Part shown: positions 33,187 through 41,530 of the stretch, in pieces
How positions within the stretch are numbered: the stretch's first letter is position 1
Layout of the letters: the number at the start of each line of letters is the position of its first letter
NCBI GenBank assembly: GCA_013152435.1
Contig: JAADGJ010000058.1
Coordinates: 1-45,594 of the forward strand
Length of the DNA: 45,594 bases
Reading direction: 5' to 3'
Source: Chloroflexota bacterium
GTDB lineage: Bacteria > Chloroflexota > Anaerolineae > DUEN01
Position numbers and translations under genes: made by a program
The notes under the pieces: model-generated
What the model was told of the DNA's origin: nothing
Database searches by the model: none
Seen by the model: only the letters and a program-made list of their open reading frames with translations

Positions 33187-35082
33187 ATGAAACCCCTTGG
33201 TATGCTCATCGCCTGGTTGATGCTGTTCGGGCTGCTGACGGCGGGGGCTTCCCCCTCCCGGGCCTCCAACGGGGACCTGCCCGATCTCCGGCTCCCCCAT
33301 GCCCCAGGAGAGCTGCTGGTCGGGCTACGGAATGTCCCCCTCCGGGCATCACCGGAGGCCCAGGTCACGGCTCTGGCCGCCGATCTGGACGCCGACGTGA
33401 TGGAGCGAATCGACGCCCTGGGGATCGCCCGGCTGCGAGTGCCCGAGTCGCGGCTTGCCCTCGCGCTGTCCCGTCTGCGATCCGACCCTCGTGTGGACTG
33501 GGCCGAGCCCAACTACCTGTTCCGCCTCGACTTCACCCCCAACGATCCCCTGTATTCCTCGCATCAGGTGGCCTATCTGGGCCGGCTCAAGGTGGAGGAT
33601 GCCTGGGACGTGACGACCGGACGATCCGACGTGATCATCGCCGTGCTGGACACCGGCGTGGACATGACCCATCCGGATCTGAAAGAGAGCATCTGGACCA
33701 ATCCCGGCGAGGTGCCGGACAACGGGCTGGACGATGACGGCAATGGATTCGTGGATGATGTGCACGGATGGGACTTCGCCGATGAGGACAACGATCCATC
33801 CGACGATTATGGGCACGGGACCCACGTATCCGGCATCGCCGCCGCCCGGATCAACAACGCGGTGGGGATCGCCGGCATGGCCGGCGGGGCTACCATCATG
33901 CCGGTGGACGTATTCGGCGGCGGCATCGGCACTTACGCCGATCTGATCCAGGCCATCGTGTACGCCACCGACAACGGGGCGGACATCATTAATATGAGCC
34001 TGGGGGCGCTCTCGTACTCTCGGGGGGAGGAGGCCGCCGTGGAGTATGCCTGGCAGCGTGGGGTGATCCTGGTAGGCGCGGCCGGCAACTACGGCAACGG
34101 AGCGTGGCACTACCCCGCGGCACATGAGCACGTCATCGGCGTCGCCGCCACGGACGGAACCGATCGACGGGCCGGATTCTCCAGCTACGGGCCGTTCGTC
34201 TCGGTCAGCGCGCCCGGGCTGTCGATCATGTCGACGTATCGAGGCGGGCAGTACAACTATATGAGCGGCACCTCTATGGCCACGCCGCACGTCTCAGGGC
34301 TGGCCGCGCTGATCCTCTCCCGCAATCCCACGCTGAGCAACGCCCAGGTACGCTCGATCATCGAGTCCACCGCCGACGACCTGGGAGACCCGGGCTGGGA
34401 TCCATACTACGGCCACGGTCGCATCAACGCAGGACGGGCCCTGGCCGCCGTCCCTGCGCCGCCGGATCCGCTGCCCACACCGGAGCCGAGGCCCACGCCG
34501 GAGCCGATCTGGCCCGCGGGCTGCGAGGATCTATTGCAGGAGGGGAGCTTTGAGACCTCGCCGTCAGCCGTGTGGCACCTGGAGGGCGAGGCCGACATCC
34601 GGGCGAGCGTGGCATACACCGGGACGCAGGCCCTCCACCTGGCGGGCGTGAGCGGGGCGAGCGGCGTGGCGTGGCAGGAGGTGCGCGTGCCGTTCACGAT
34701 CACAGCGGCCACCCTGGCGTTCGCCTTCCGCATCGACAACCGAGACTTTCGCATCGGCCCGGATCCCAAGGACCCCTCGCGAGACCACCTGCGGGTGGAA
34801 TTCCGAGATGCCGCGGGGGGATCCCTGATCTCACTGCTGCGCACGGGGAACGCCGCAGACACCGTGGCCGATGGGCTGCCATGGGATCAATACCTCTACA
34901 TGCTGACCACCAGCGACCTGGCCGTGTTGCGTCAGGCCGGCCGGGTACGCCTGTCCTTCTACGGGGACAACGGGACGGACGATCTGCCCACCGATTTCTA
35001 CATCGATAACGTCCGGTTCTGCGTGCAGACCACGCCATCGTCGCAGTGGCCTTATCATCTCTGGTTTGCCACAGTGGAATAG
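33187..35082 (+). CDS. secreted subtilisin-like (S8) serine protease
   Basis: A 631-residue exported protease. The signal peptide covers about residues 1-26. Residues 40-115 look like an inhibitor-I9-type propeptide. The catalytic triad is D155 (AVLDTGVDM), H210 (GHGTHVSG) and S363 (GTSMATPH), with oxyanion N301 in GAAGN. An Asp-rich loop (DDDGNGFVDDVHGWDF) resembles the calcium-binding insert of the family. A Pro-rich hinge (PTPEPRPTPEP) leads to a C-terminal jelly-roll-like domain of about 170 residues that probably binds substrate or the surface. GGAAGG precedes the ATG; an upstream frame overlaps larC. Confidence 0.93.
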   Translation: MKPLGMLIAWLMLFGLLTAGASPSRASNGDLPDLRLPHAPGELLVGLRNVPLRASPEAQVTALAADLDADVMERIDALGIARLRVPESRLALALSRLRSDPRVDWAEPNYLFRLDFTPNDPLYSSHQVAYLGRLKVEDAWDVTTGRSDVIIAVLDTGVDMTHPDLKESIWTNPGEVPDNGLDDDGNGFVDDVHGWDFADEDNDPSDDYGHGTHVSGIAAARINNAVGIAGMAGGATIMPVDVFGGGIGTYADLIQAIVYATDNGADIINMSLGALSYSRGEEAAVEYAWQRGVILVGAAGNYGNGAWHYPAAHEHVIGVAATDGTDRRAGFSSYGPFVSVSAPGLSIMSTYRGGQYNYMSGTSMATPHVSGLAALILSRNPTLSNAQVRSIIESTADDLGDPGWDPYYGHGRINAGRALAAVPAPPDPLPTPEPRPTPEPIWPAGCEDLLQEGSFETSPSAVWHLEGEADIRASVAYTGTQALHLAGVSGASGVAWQEVRVPFTITAATLAFAFRIDNRDFRIGPDPKDPSRDHLRVEFRDAAGGSLISLLRTGNAADTVADGLPWDQYLYMLTTSDLAVLRQAGRVRLSFYGDNGTDDLPTDFYIDNVRFCVQTTPSSQWPYHLWFATVE

Positions 35083-35096
35083 GCGGAGGCGATACG

Positions 35097-35975
35097 ATGA
35101 CATGGGCAGAGTTAGGGGATGTGCGACTCTGGTATGAGACGACAGGACAGGGTCCCCCGCTGGTGCTCCTGCACGGGTTGGGATCCAGCGGGGAGGACTG
35201 GTATCTGCAGAGATCCGACTTCTCGCCGTATTACCGGGTCATCACCCCGGATCTGCGTGGGCACGGCCGCACGGGATGGGACGGCCCAGCGCTCTCTCTG
35301 ACCGTTGAGAACATGGCCGCCGATGTCGCCCGGCTCCTCGATCAGCTGGAGGCCTCGCCCGCACATGTCGTGGGGCTCTCCATGGGAGGCCTCGTCGCCC
35401 TGAGCCTGGCGTTGGACCACCCCGACTACGTGCGGAGCCTGGTGTTGGTGAACACCGGCGCCCGAATCCGGCCGCGTGGCCGGCGCCTTCTGCGCGGCCT
35501 CCAGCGCCTCGTCGCGCTCCTCCTCCACGGCCCTCAGGCGATGGCCCGGGTGATCGCTCAGGGCCTGTTCCCGGAGCCTCACCAGGTCTGGCTCCGCCAG
35601 GAGGCGGTCGCCCGCCTGGGACAGGTCCGCCCTCGCGCCTACCTGGCGGCCTTGTGGGCCGTGCTGCGCTTCGACGCGCGCCACCGGCTATCCGAGATCC
35701 GCTGCCCGACCCTGGTGGTGGCCGGTGCCCAGGACGACACCATCGGGCCGGAACCGCCACGGCAGCTGGCCGCGGGCATCCGCGGCGCCCGCCTTGAGGT
35801 CATCCCGCGCTCCCGACACGCGACGCCCGTGGACCAACCCGACGTGTTCAACCAGTTGGTGCTCGCGTTCCTGCGGGAGGTATCCGACGGCGCGAGCAGG
35901 GAACGAAAGGGCGCACCCTCCGCCCCGCGCGCAAGGGGCAGAATCTACACTCCGTCGAGGAGGATGGCGGGGTGA
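35097..35975 (+). CDS. alpha/beta-hydrolase
   Basis: A 292-residue cytoplasmic hydrolase of the alpha/beta fold. VLLHGLGSSGEDW supplies the HG oxyanion motif, and DLRGHGRT follows. The nucleophile elbow is GLSMGGLVAL. Acid and His are probably D in GAQDDTI and H in RSRHATPVDQP. Function is not specific: esterase, haloperoxidase-like and ring-hydrolase relatives share it. GGAGG stands ahead of the ATG; a longer frame adds 17 residues that overlap the protease gene. About 35 residues beyond the usual C-terminus are Arg/Pro-rich. Confidence 0.88.
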   Translation: MTWAELGDVRLWYETTGQGPPLVLLHGLGSSGEDWYLQRSDFSPYYRVITPDLRGHGRTGWDGPALSLTVENMAADVARLLDQLEASPAHVVGLSMGGLVALSLALDHPDYVRSLVLVNTGARIRPRGRRLLRGLQRLVALLLHGPQAMARVIAQGLFPEPHQVWLRQEAVARLGQVRPRAYLAALWAVLRFDARHRLSEIRCPTLVVAGAQDDTIGPEPPRQLAAGIRGARLEVIPRSRHATPVDQPDVFNQLVLAFLREVSDGASRERKGAPSAPRARGRIYTPSRRMAG

Positions 35976-35982
35976 AACGAAA

Positions 35983-36011
35983 ACGGGGCGACGCTTGCCG
36001 CGTCGCCCCGT
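35983..36011 (-). terminator. intrinsic terminator of the peroxiredoxin gene
   Basis: ACGGGGCGACGC and GCGTCGCCCCGT form a perfect 12-base-pair stem. On the minus strand it is followed by TTTTCGTTTC, so it fits termination of the peroxiredoxin transcript; on the plus strand it may also stop the hydrolase transcript. Confidence 0.85.
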
Positions 36012-36041
36012 GAGAGGGTCCACCAGACGGTCACCCTAGAT

Positions 36042-36644
36042 TCACGTCTCGGGCTTCCATTCCTTCCAGACCTTGCCTACCAGGTCCGGCCCTGGCTTGA
36101 GGGTCGCCGCGCCAGGCTTCCATCCCGCAGGCGTGGCTTCCGTTCCCTCTGTCTCACGCACAAGCTGGAAAGCCTTGATCTGGCGGATCGTCTCGTCCAG
36201 GTTACGCCCCACAGCCGGGGTCAGGATCTCAATCGCCTGGATCACGCCATCGGGATCGATCAAGAACCGCCCACGCATCTCCACGCCAAGTTCTTCATCG
36301 TACACGCCATAGACCTCTCCGACGGTGCCCCCCGTATCCGAGGCCATCGGCCAGGGGATGCCGCCATCCACCATCAAAGAAAGCTCTTGCTCTTCCCATA
36401 CCTTATGCACGTAAACACTGTCCACACTGACAGAGATGACTTGCACGCCGAGTTCTTCCAACTCCTTATGCCGGGCGGCAACTGCCGCCAATTCCGTCGC
36501 TCAGACGAATGTGAAATCGCCTGGATAGAAGCAAAGCAGAACCCACTTGCCCAAATGATCGGAGAGCTTCACCGTGGTGAACTCGCCCTGATAATAGGCT
36601 GGCGCCTCGAAATCGGGAGCTGGCCTACCTATACGCGCTTGCAT
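36042..36644 (-). CDS. prxU: selenocysteine-containing peroxiredoxin (PrxU-like), TGA at the peroxidatic position
   Basis: Two apparent ORFs are one gene of 200 codons if the TGA at 36503-36501 is read as selenocysteine. The sequence is [12 protein letters not shown], then U48, then [11 protein letters not shown]. In AhpC/Prx1 peroxiredoxins the same place holds the peroxidatic cysteine (FTFVCPTE). The rest is a complete thioredoxin-fold peroxiredoxin: [30 protein letters not shown] and [10 protein letters not shown]. The C-terminal resolving cysteine of VCPAGW is T171 (ATPAGW), so it would act without that Cys. AAGGAGGG precedes this ATG. A second in-frame ATG at 36743 also has AAAGGAG and would add 33 residues. 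Known PrxU (Eubacterium acidaminophilum) uses Sec at this site. A simple nonsense mutation is the alternative, but no other lesion is present. SelA, SelB and tRNA-Sec are not in the window. Confidence 0.82.
36474..36503 (-). promoter_or_regulatory. candidate bacterial SECIS element with its UGA codon
   Basis: On the minus strand the UGA is followed after 11 bases by GGCGGC-AGUU-GCCGCC, a perfect six-base-pair stem with a GU-containing tetraloop. Bacterial SECIS elements lie within the coding region just after UGA and carry a short loop with a G early in it and often GU. Spacing and loop fit that description. The stem also encodes conserved peroxiredoxin residues, so its presence could be partly chance. 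Confidence 0.65.
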
Positions 36645-36781
36645 CTTGATTCCCTCCTTGCTCGAAGACGTGGTCTCTTCTTCCGTCTTCCTCGGTTGAC
36701 CGGTGACAAAAGCTCCTGTTGGTCTGGCACATCCTAATGCCATATACGTACTCCTTTCCAGGCGGCACCCTCTCGCCGAAC

Positions 36782-36810
36782 ATTATAAACGAAAATATTG
36801 ATATTAACAA
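36782..36810 (-). promoter_or_regulatory. promoter of the peroxiredoxin gene with a small palindrome
   Basis: On the minus strand TTGTTA, 17 bases, perfect TATAAT. The surroundings are unusually AT-rich for this window. The spacer holds the inverted repeat AATAT-TG-ATATT (36794-36805), a possible operator for a redox or metal regulator, which is inference. Predicted start near 36775 lies 32 bases ahead of the upstream ATG and 131 ahead of the other. Confidence 0.75.
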
Positions 36811-36922
36811 ATGGAACAACTCATATCGGCAGCGTCGCGGCGCGACTATGGGGAAAGGCTCTCCGCTCCGGAGGCCGGGAAGACGCGAGGATACTCTTTC
36901 CACGATCGAGAGGAATGCGAAC

Positions 36923-36944
36923 GGGGCAACGCGTGCGTTGCCCC
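36923..36944. terminator. hairpin upstream of the peroxiredoxin promoter
   Basis: GGGGCAACGC pairs with GCGTTGCCCC around GT. The sequence resembles the terminator at 35983-36011 (ACGGGGC-A/G-ACGC core), so both may belong to one hairpin family. There is no T-tract on either side. No gene lies between the peroxiredoxin promoter and 37199. Confidence 0.4.
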
Positions 36945-36989
36945 ATTGGTATCAAGGTAAGCGATACGGAAGCGTGGCCCCGTATCTCT

Positions 36990-37175
36990 GGGGTGGCTCG
37001 GAGGGGCTACCGCCCCCCCGAAGAAATCTATTTTCAGCCCCTCACCTGCCCCGTGGGGCCGGAGGCCACCGGCCAAAGCCCCAACCGGGCAGGGAAAAGG
37101 CGAGAAAAAGCGTTTTCCTGCGGAGGGGCTTCCCCTCCGCACCTCCCCTTTCAGGTGCGGCCGCCTGTGGAGGGA
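36990..37175 (+). repeat. diverged relative of the interspersed repeat
   Basis: This gene-free stretch has the same order of elements as the two well-matched copies elsewhere in the window: a C/G-rich start near GGAGGGGCTACCGCCCCCC, a purine-rich AAGAAAT patch, CACCTGCCCC, GGGCAGGGAAAAGG and a GCGTTTTCCTGCGGAGGGGC end leading to CACCTCCCC. Base identity is low, so kinship is inferred from layout. Confidence 0.4.
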
Positions 37176-37199
37176 AAAAGCGCCCCACTCAAAAGGGGC
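37175..37199 (-). terminator. intrinsic terminator of the PLP enzyme gene
   Basis: On the minus strand GCCCC-TTTTGAGT-GGGGC is followed by GCTTTTT. The stem overlaps the stop codon of the gene at 37199, an economical but plausible arrangement. Confidence 0.75.
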
Positions 37200-38413
37200 T
37201 AACCGATCCGGGAGAGCGCCTGCTCCAGATCCGCCAGCAGATCATCCAGCGCCTCGACGCCCACGGAAAGACGCACCAGCTGGTCGGTGATGCCCAACGC
37301 CTCCCGGTCCTCGGGGGCCATCTCGTAGTAGCTCATCAGCGCGGGCTGCTCCACCAGGCTCTCCACGCCGCCGAAGCTGGGGGCGATACGGGGGATGCGC
37401 AGCGCGTCCACGAAACGCCGGGCGTCCTCGGCGCTGCCATCGATCTCGAACGAGATGAGGCCGCTAAAGCCGCGCATCTGGCGCGCGGCGATGGGATGAT
37501 CCGGGTGCGACTCCAGCCCCGGATACCAGACCCGGCGCACCCGCGGGTGCTCCTCCAGGAACCGGGCGATGGCCATGGCGCTCGTGTTCTGACGCTCGAT
37601 CCGCAGCTCCAGGGTCTTGAGCCCACGCAGGATCAGGTAAGCCACCGTCGGATCCACAACGGCCCCGAACATGGCCTGTGCCTCCCGCAGCGGCACGGTC
37701 AACCCGTCGCGCCCTATGACCACCCCGGCCAACAGGTCGTTGTGCCCGGCCAGGTACTTGGTCACGCTGTGGATGACCAGATCCGCTCCATAGCTCAGCG
37801 GCCTCAGATTGTAGGGGGTGGCGATGGTGCTGTCGATGATCGTGCCCACTCCATGGGCGCGGGCCAGGGAGACCACGCGCTCCAGGTCCAGCACCCGTAG
37901 GAACGGATTGGTGGGGGTTTCGGAGAAGATGTACCGGGTCTCCGGCCGGATGGCCTCCTCGATCGCCTGGTAGTCTCCCGAGGGGACCACGGTCACCTGC
38001 ACCCCCCAACGTCGGAGATACAGGCGACAAAACGCTCGCGTGCGCCGATAGGCATCCGCCGTGACGATCAGATGATCCCCCGGTCGCAACAGGATCAGCA
38101 ACGCCGTGGTGATGGCTGCCATGCCGGAGGAGACGAGGATCGCGTCCTCCCCCTCCTCCAGAGCGGCCAGCTTGGCCTCTGCGGCGCGCACGGTGGGATT
38201 GCCATATCGGCCATACTCCTGCCCCTGAGGCTTGTCCCAGAACATGCGCTCTTCCATGAATCGTTCCAACGCCTCGGAATCAGGGAAGGTGTAGGCCGAC
38301 GTCTGAACGATCGGAGTCGTCACGCTGCTGTAGGGATTCCCGCGTGGCTCGCCAGCCTGCACGGCCCGCGTGCCAAAGCGCTCTCCAGTGCCGTCCTTCT
38401 CTTCCCAAGACAT
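37199..38413 (-). CDS. Cys/Met-metabolism PLP-dependent enzyme (cystathionine gamma-synthase family)
   Basis: The 404-residue fold-type I PLP enzyme has the family layout: [20 protein letters not shown], the [12 protein letters not shown] helix that holds phosphate, [15 protein letters not shown], and the lysine in [16 protein letters not shown] that binds PLP. Late motifs are [14 protein letters not shown] and [13 protein letters not shown]. Members make cystathionine or homocysteine, or cleave C-S bonds; MetB, MetZ, MetC and methionine gamma-lyase cannot be separated by eye. GAGAGGACTC stands before the ATG. No riboswitch was recognised in its leader. Confidence 0.9.
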   Translation of the reverse strand: MSWEEKDGTGERFGTRAVQAGEPRGNPYSSVTTPIVQTSAYTFPDSEALERFMEERMFWDKPQGQEYGRYGNPTVRAAEAKLAALEEGEDAILVSSGMAAITTALLILLRPGDHLIVTADAYRRTRAFCRLYLRRWGVQVTVVPSGDYQAIEEAIRPETRYIFSETPTNPFLRVLDLERVVSLARAHGVGTIIDSTIATPYNLRPLSYGADLVIHSVTKYLAGHNDLLAGVVIGRDGLTVPLREAQAMFGAVVDPTVAYLILRGLKTLELRIERQNTSAMAIARFLEEHPRVRRVWYPGLESHPDHPIAARQMRGFSGLISFEIDGSAEDARRFVDALRIPRIAPSFGGVESLVEQPALMSYYEMAPEDREALGITDQLVRLSVGVEALDDLLADLEQALSRIG

Positions 38414-38562
38414 GAGTCCTCTCCATCCATGATCGGCTGACCGGTTATCGGACGCTTTCGCTCAACGCCCCCCACCCGGGGCTTCACCTCCCAGATCGGC
38501 GGCTTAAGCGTGTGCCTGAAAATTTACCAGCGAGGTGTCTGAGGGTCTCCCTCAACGATCAG

Positions 38563-38747
38563 CTCCACAGGGGGAGGTGTGGAGGCCCCCCCTCCACGGA
38601 AAACCCGCTTTTCCGGCCTGCACCTGCCTTTCTCGGCCCTTCCCGAAGGCCCCAGGCCGAGGCCGGGCAGGTCGAAGGCAGAAGAAGGACTTTTTCCGGA
38701 GGGGGCCCCACAGCAGAAGCAACGGCAATTCTCAGACACGCTCTCAG
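38563..38747 (-). repeat. interspersed structured repeat, copy A (inverted relative to copy B)
   Basis: About 185 bp, very similar to the reverse complement of 45385-45589. Shared blocks include GTCTGAGAA(A/T)TGCCGTTGCT, the GGAAAAAG and CTTCTTCTGCCTTCGACCTG segments, GAAAGGCAGGTGCAGGCCGG, GCGGGTTTTCCGTGGA and the end CACACCTCCCCCTGTGGAG. Inside, CGACCTGCC and GGCCTCGGCC pair with GGCCGAG and GGCAGGT to form a long hairpin. No transposase is encoded, so it is a MITE- or REP-like element. It fills most of the gap between the PLP gene and the response regulator. Confidence 0.85.
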
Positions 38748-38818
38748 CGCGCCCAAAGGATACCCTCTCGGCCTCCTCTCCGATTCGGAAGGCCCCAACC
38801 CGACCCGGGATGACAGAC

Positions 38819-38876
38819 AAAGGGCACCGGAGCCAGCGTCCTCCTCCGGACCCTGACCTAGGCTCCGATGCCCTTT
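38819..38876 (-). terminator. hairpin terminator of the kinase/regulator operon
   Basis: AAAGGGCACCGGAGCC pairs with GGCTCCGATGCCCTTT over 16 positions (one G-U) with a 26-base loop, ten bases beyond the response-regulator stop on the minus strand. The T-tract is short. Confidence 0.65.
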
Positions 38877-38886
38877 CGCCATCCCG

Positions 38887-39489
38887 TTACATCATCTTGT
38901 CGGCTAGGATGATCGCCTCTGCCACCTCGCTGAGCTTTTTATTCAGATCCTGGCTACGACGCTGCATGCGCCGAAACGCCTCCTCCTCCGTCAGGTTCAA
39001 ACGGCGCATCAGGATCCCTTTGGCCCGCTCGACCAGTTTGCGCGCCTCCAGCGCCTCGCGCAGGCTCTCCACCTCCTGGCGCAGCGCCTGGAACTGACGG
39101 AAACGCGTCATGGCCAGCGTGATCGCCGGCAGCAGGTCATCCTCCGACACCGGCTTCATGAGATAGGCGGAGATGTTCGTCTCGGCCGCACGCTGGGCCA
39201 GCTCCGCCTCGCTATAAGCGGTGAGCAGGATGATGGGAATGGGCCTCTCCCGCGTGATGACCTCCGCCGCCTCAATCCCATCCATCACCGGCATCTTGAT
39301 GTCCATGATGACCAAGTCCGGCTGTAGACGGCGCGCCAGCTCCACCGCCTCGCGGCCGTTGGCCGCCTCCCCGACGACCTGATAGCCCAGGTTCTGCAAT
39401 TGCACTCGCAGACTGAGCACGCGAATGCTCTCGTCGTCGGCGATCAGTATGCGCAATGGCTCAACCGCGTGTCCGTCTTCACCCATCAT
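38887..39489 (-). CDS. ANTAR-domain response regulator
   Basis: A 200-residue response regulator. The receiver domain (about 12-128) has the acidic pair in IADDESIRVL, phospho-acceptor D63 in VIMDIKMPVMDG, T in LLTAY and K in LMKPV. A coiled linker (about 130-150) leads to the ANTAR RNA-binding domain with ARKLVERAKGILMRRLNLTEEEAFRRMQ. Such regulators prevent transcription termination by binding RNA hairpins in target leaders, as in AmiR, NasR or EutV. ATG overlaps the kinase stop (ATGA), so the two are translationally coupled. Confidence 0.95.
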   Translation of the reverse strand: MMGEDGHAVEPLRILIADDESIRVLSLRVQLQNLGYQVVGEAANGREAVELARRLQPDLVIMDIKMPVMDGIEAAEVITRERPIPIILLTAYSEAELAQRAAETNISAYLMKPVSEDDLLPAITLAMTRFRQFQALRQEVESLREALEARKLVERAKGILMRRLNLTEEEAFRRMQRRSQDLNKKLSEVAEAIILADKMM

Positions 39490-41252
39490 TTGTAGAACAC
39501 CAACTGCACCTCTGTTCCACGTCCATTCGCGCTTCCAAAACGCAACATGCCGTTCAGGTCCTTCTCCACCAGCGTGTGGGCGATCTGCAACCCCAGCCCC
39601 TTGCTGTGCTGCACATCAAAGCCGGGCGACAGCCCATGGCCATCGTCTCGGATGGTCACACGCACCTCGTTCCCGTCCTGCGCCAGCTCCACCAAGAGAG
39701 CGCCCCGGTCCAACCCCACGAACGCGTGCTCCAGGGCGTTGCTGATCAGCTCGTTCATGACCAACGCCAGCGCCGTGGCCTGCTTCGAGGGCAGATAGAT
39801 GCTGGGGCCGCGCACCTCGGCGGTAATGCGCTGTCCGGGATGTACCAGGTGCTGGATGGAGATCTCGCACACCTGGCGCGCCAGCTCGGTGATATCCGTC
39901 AGCCGCAGCTGCTCCAGGGAAAGGAGCTGGTGCACCGCGGCGATGGATTTGATGCGAGTGATGCTATCACGCAGGCTCTGCCGGGCGTCAGGGCTGGCGC
40001 TCTGCGACATCTCCAGGGAAAGCAAATCCGCCACCGTCTGCAGGTTGTTCTTGATGCGATGATGCATCTCCTGGATGAGCGTCGAAAGGGCGGCGGCACG
40101 ACGCGCCTCCTCCCGCAGCCGCATGTTCTCCAGGGCCACCCCCATCTGCCTGCCCAGGGAGCTCAACATGGTGAAATCGTCAGGCCGCAGCGCGCCCGGC
40201 TTCACCGCCCCCAGGTGCATCACCCCGATCAACTGGTCCGTCCCCCGCAACGGCACGGAGGCACAGGACTGGAATCCCAGCATCTGGCAGTTCGAGCGGC
40301 TCACCCGGGGGTCATCCTGCAGGTTGTCCACGACCATCGTCTCATCCCGGACGACGGCCAGGCCACACAGGCACTCCCCCGGCTTGACGACGCGCTCCAA
40401 CACCGGACGTTCGGCCACCATGCCATGCGAGACCCGCAGGACCATCTCCTCCTTATCCGCGTCCCACAGGTACACCCGGCCCCCGTCCAGGTCCAGCACC
40501 TCCAGCAATCGGTCCAGCGCCCGCTTCAGGGCCTCATCGACGTCGAACGCCTGATTGATGGCCGCCGAGACGGCGTACAGCGCCATCAGCTCGCGGTTGC
40601 GCCGCTGAAGCTGACGTTGCATGGCACGGCGCCGGCTGATATCCCGCATCACGGCGGAGCTGCCGATCACCCGGCCGTCGGTGTCCCGAACCAGCGTATA
40701 CGTCAAGTCGACGTGGATATGCCGGCCATCCTTCGCCACCCGCACCGTCTCATAATTGCGGATGTACCCCTCCTGATCGACGGCCGATCGGACCTGATCC
40801 CACTCCTCCGCGGCCTCGTCCGTGGGGGGAAGGAGGATGGTGAACGGCTGTCCCAACACCTCCTCCGGCGTGTAGCCGAAAATGGCCTGCGCCCCCCGGT
40901 TCCAACTCCGGATGATGTCTTGAGCGTCCAACCCGACGATGGCATCCGCGGAGTCGTTCGCGACCGTGGCCAGGAAGTGGACCCGTTCATACAGCTCGGA
41001 CAGGCGCCGCTCCGCCTGGGTACGCAGATCCAAATCCCGGCGCAGGCGTCGCAACAACCACCAGGCGATGGCCGGCCCGACCACGCCGAAGGCCAGCGTC
41101 TCCGCCAGGAACCACGCCAGGCTGGTCGGACGCCCGCCCAACGCCCGACTGATGAATTGGTAAGCGATGACGAGCAAGCCCAGGGTGATCGGCCCGATCC
41201 ACTGCAGCCGCCTCAAACGAGCCACCCAACGGGTCTCCTGCTGTAACGGCAT
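39486..41252 (-). CDS. membrane-bound PAS-GAF histidine kinase (HisKA_2 type)
   Basis: A 588-residue sensor kinase. Two membrane helices (about 17-38 and 45-68) are followed by a PAS domain (about 90-210: VANDSADAIVGLDAQDIIRSWNRG), then a GAF domain (about 225-365: VYLWDADKEEM, CLCGLAVVRDETMVV). The dimerisation helix holds the phosphorylated His in EMHHRIKNNLQTVADLL, typical of HisKA_2 kinases that pair with ANTAR regulators (EutW/PdtaS-like). The ATPase domain has NELISNALEHAF, DDGHGL and KGLGLQIAHTLV. GAGGGG stands close before the ATG. The signal is unknown; GAF cysteines (ECLCG, NCQML) might bind a ligand or metal. Confidence 0.94.
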   Translation of the reverse strand: MPLQQETRWVARLRRLQWIGPITLGLLVIAYQFISRALGGRPTSLAWFLAETLAFGVVGPAIAWWLLRRLRRDLDLRTQAERRLSELYERVHFLATVANDSADAIVGLDAQDIIRSWNRGAQAIFGYTPEEVLGQPFTILLPPTDEAAEEWDQVRSAVDQEGYIRNYETVRVAKDGRHIHVDLTYTLVRDTDGRVIGSSAVMRDISRRRAMQRQLQRRNRELMALYAVSAAINQAFDVDEALKRALDRLLEVLDLDGGRVYLWDADKEEMVLRVSHGMVAERPVLERVVKPGECLCGLAVVRDETMVVDNLQDDPRVSRSNCQMLGFQSCASVPLRGTDQLIGVMHLGAVKPGALRPDDFTMLSSLGRQMGVALENMRLREEARRAAALSTLIQEMHHRIKNNLQTVADLLSLEMSQSASPDARQSLRDSITRIKSIAAVHQLLSLEQLRLTDITELARQVCEISIQHLVHPGQRITAEVRGPSIYLPSKQATALALVMNELISNALEHAFVGLDRGALLVELAQDGNEVRVTIRDDGHGLSPGFDVQHSKGLGLQIAHTLVEKDLNGMLRFGSANGRGTEVQLVFYK

Positions 41253-41360
41253 ATCCCCTCACACGCGCTCACGCCGACCAACCCACGCAGAGGTAAAGGC
41301 GTTCCGCCACTTCCCTTCACGGCGAGGAGGGCAACGGACGGTCCATCGTTCTCCTCAGAA

Positions 41361-41389
41361 CCTCGCGCTCGACACATCTGAGCGCGAGG
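41361..41389. other. strong hairpin in the leader of the kinase operon
   Basis: CCTCGCGCTC and GAGCGCGAGG pair perfectly around a nine-base loop. It lies in the roughly 270-base leader predicted for the kinase mRNA. The 480-bp gap from 41253 to 41734 contains no gene that I can support; it holds this hairpin, two divergent promoters and the LacI operator. Confidence 0.55.
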
Positions 41390-41530
41390 CCAGGGCGCTT
41401 TTCGATCCCACAACGGTTACGTCGACGCGTGGCCACATCGGGGAAGACGGCGCGGAGGAAACCGATACTCACCCACATCATCGCCATCCCGACCATCCCC
41501 AAGCCCTCTCTCCATGAATATCCCGAATTT

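Noticed and set aside
36042-36743. Peroxiredoxin as an ordinary pseudogene
   Set aside because: The only lesion is TGA exactly at the catalytic cysteine position, with promoter, ribosome-binding site, hairpin and terminator intact; a random nonsense mutation would be unlikely to hit that one codon. It stays as the main alternative.
38414-38562. SAM-type riboswitch ahead of the Cys/Met PLP gene
   Set aside because: I could not find the conserved core of SAM-I, SAM-II or SAH riboswitches in this leader, only general G/C-rich pairing.
39456-41246. A 596-codon plus-strand frame opposite the histidine kinase
   Set aside because: The kinase has every expected motif on the minus strand; the opposite frame is low-complexity His/Gln/Arg sequence.
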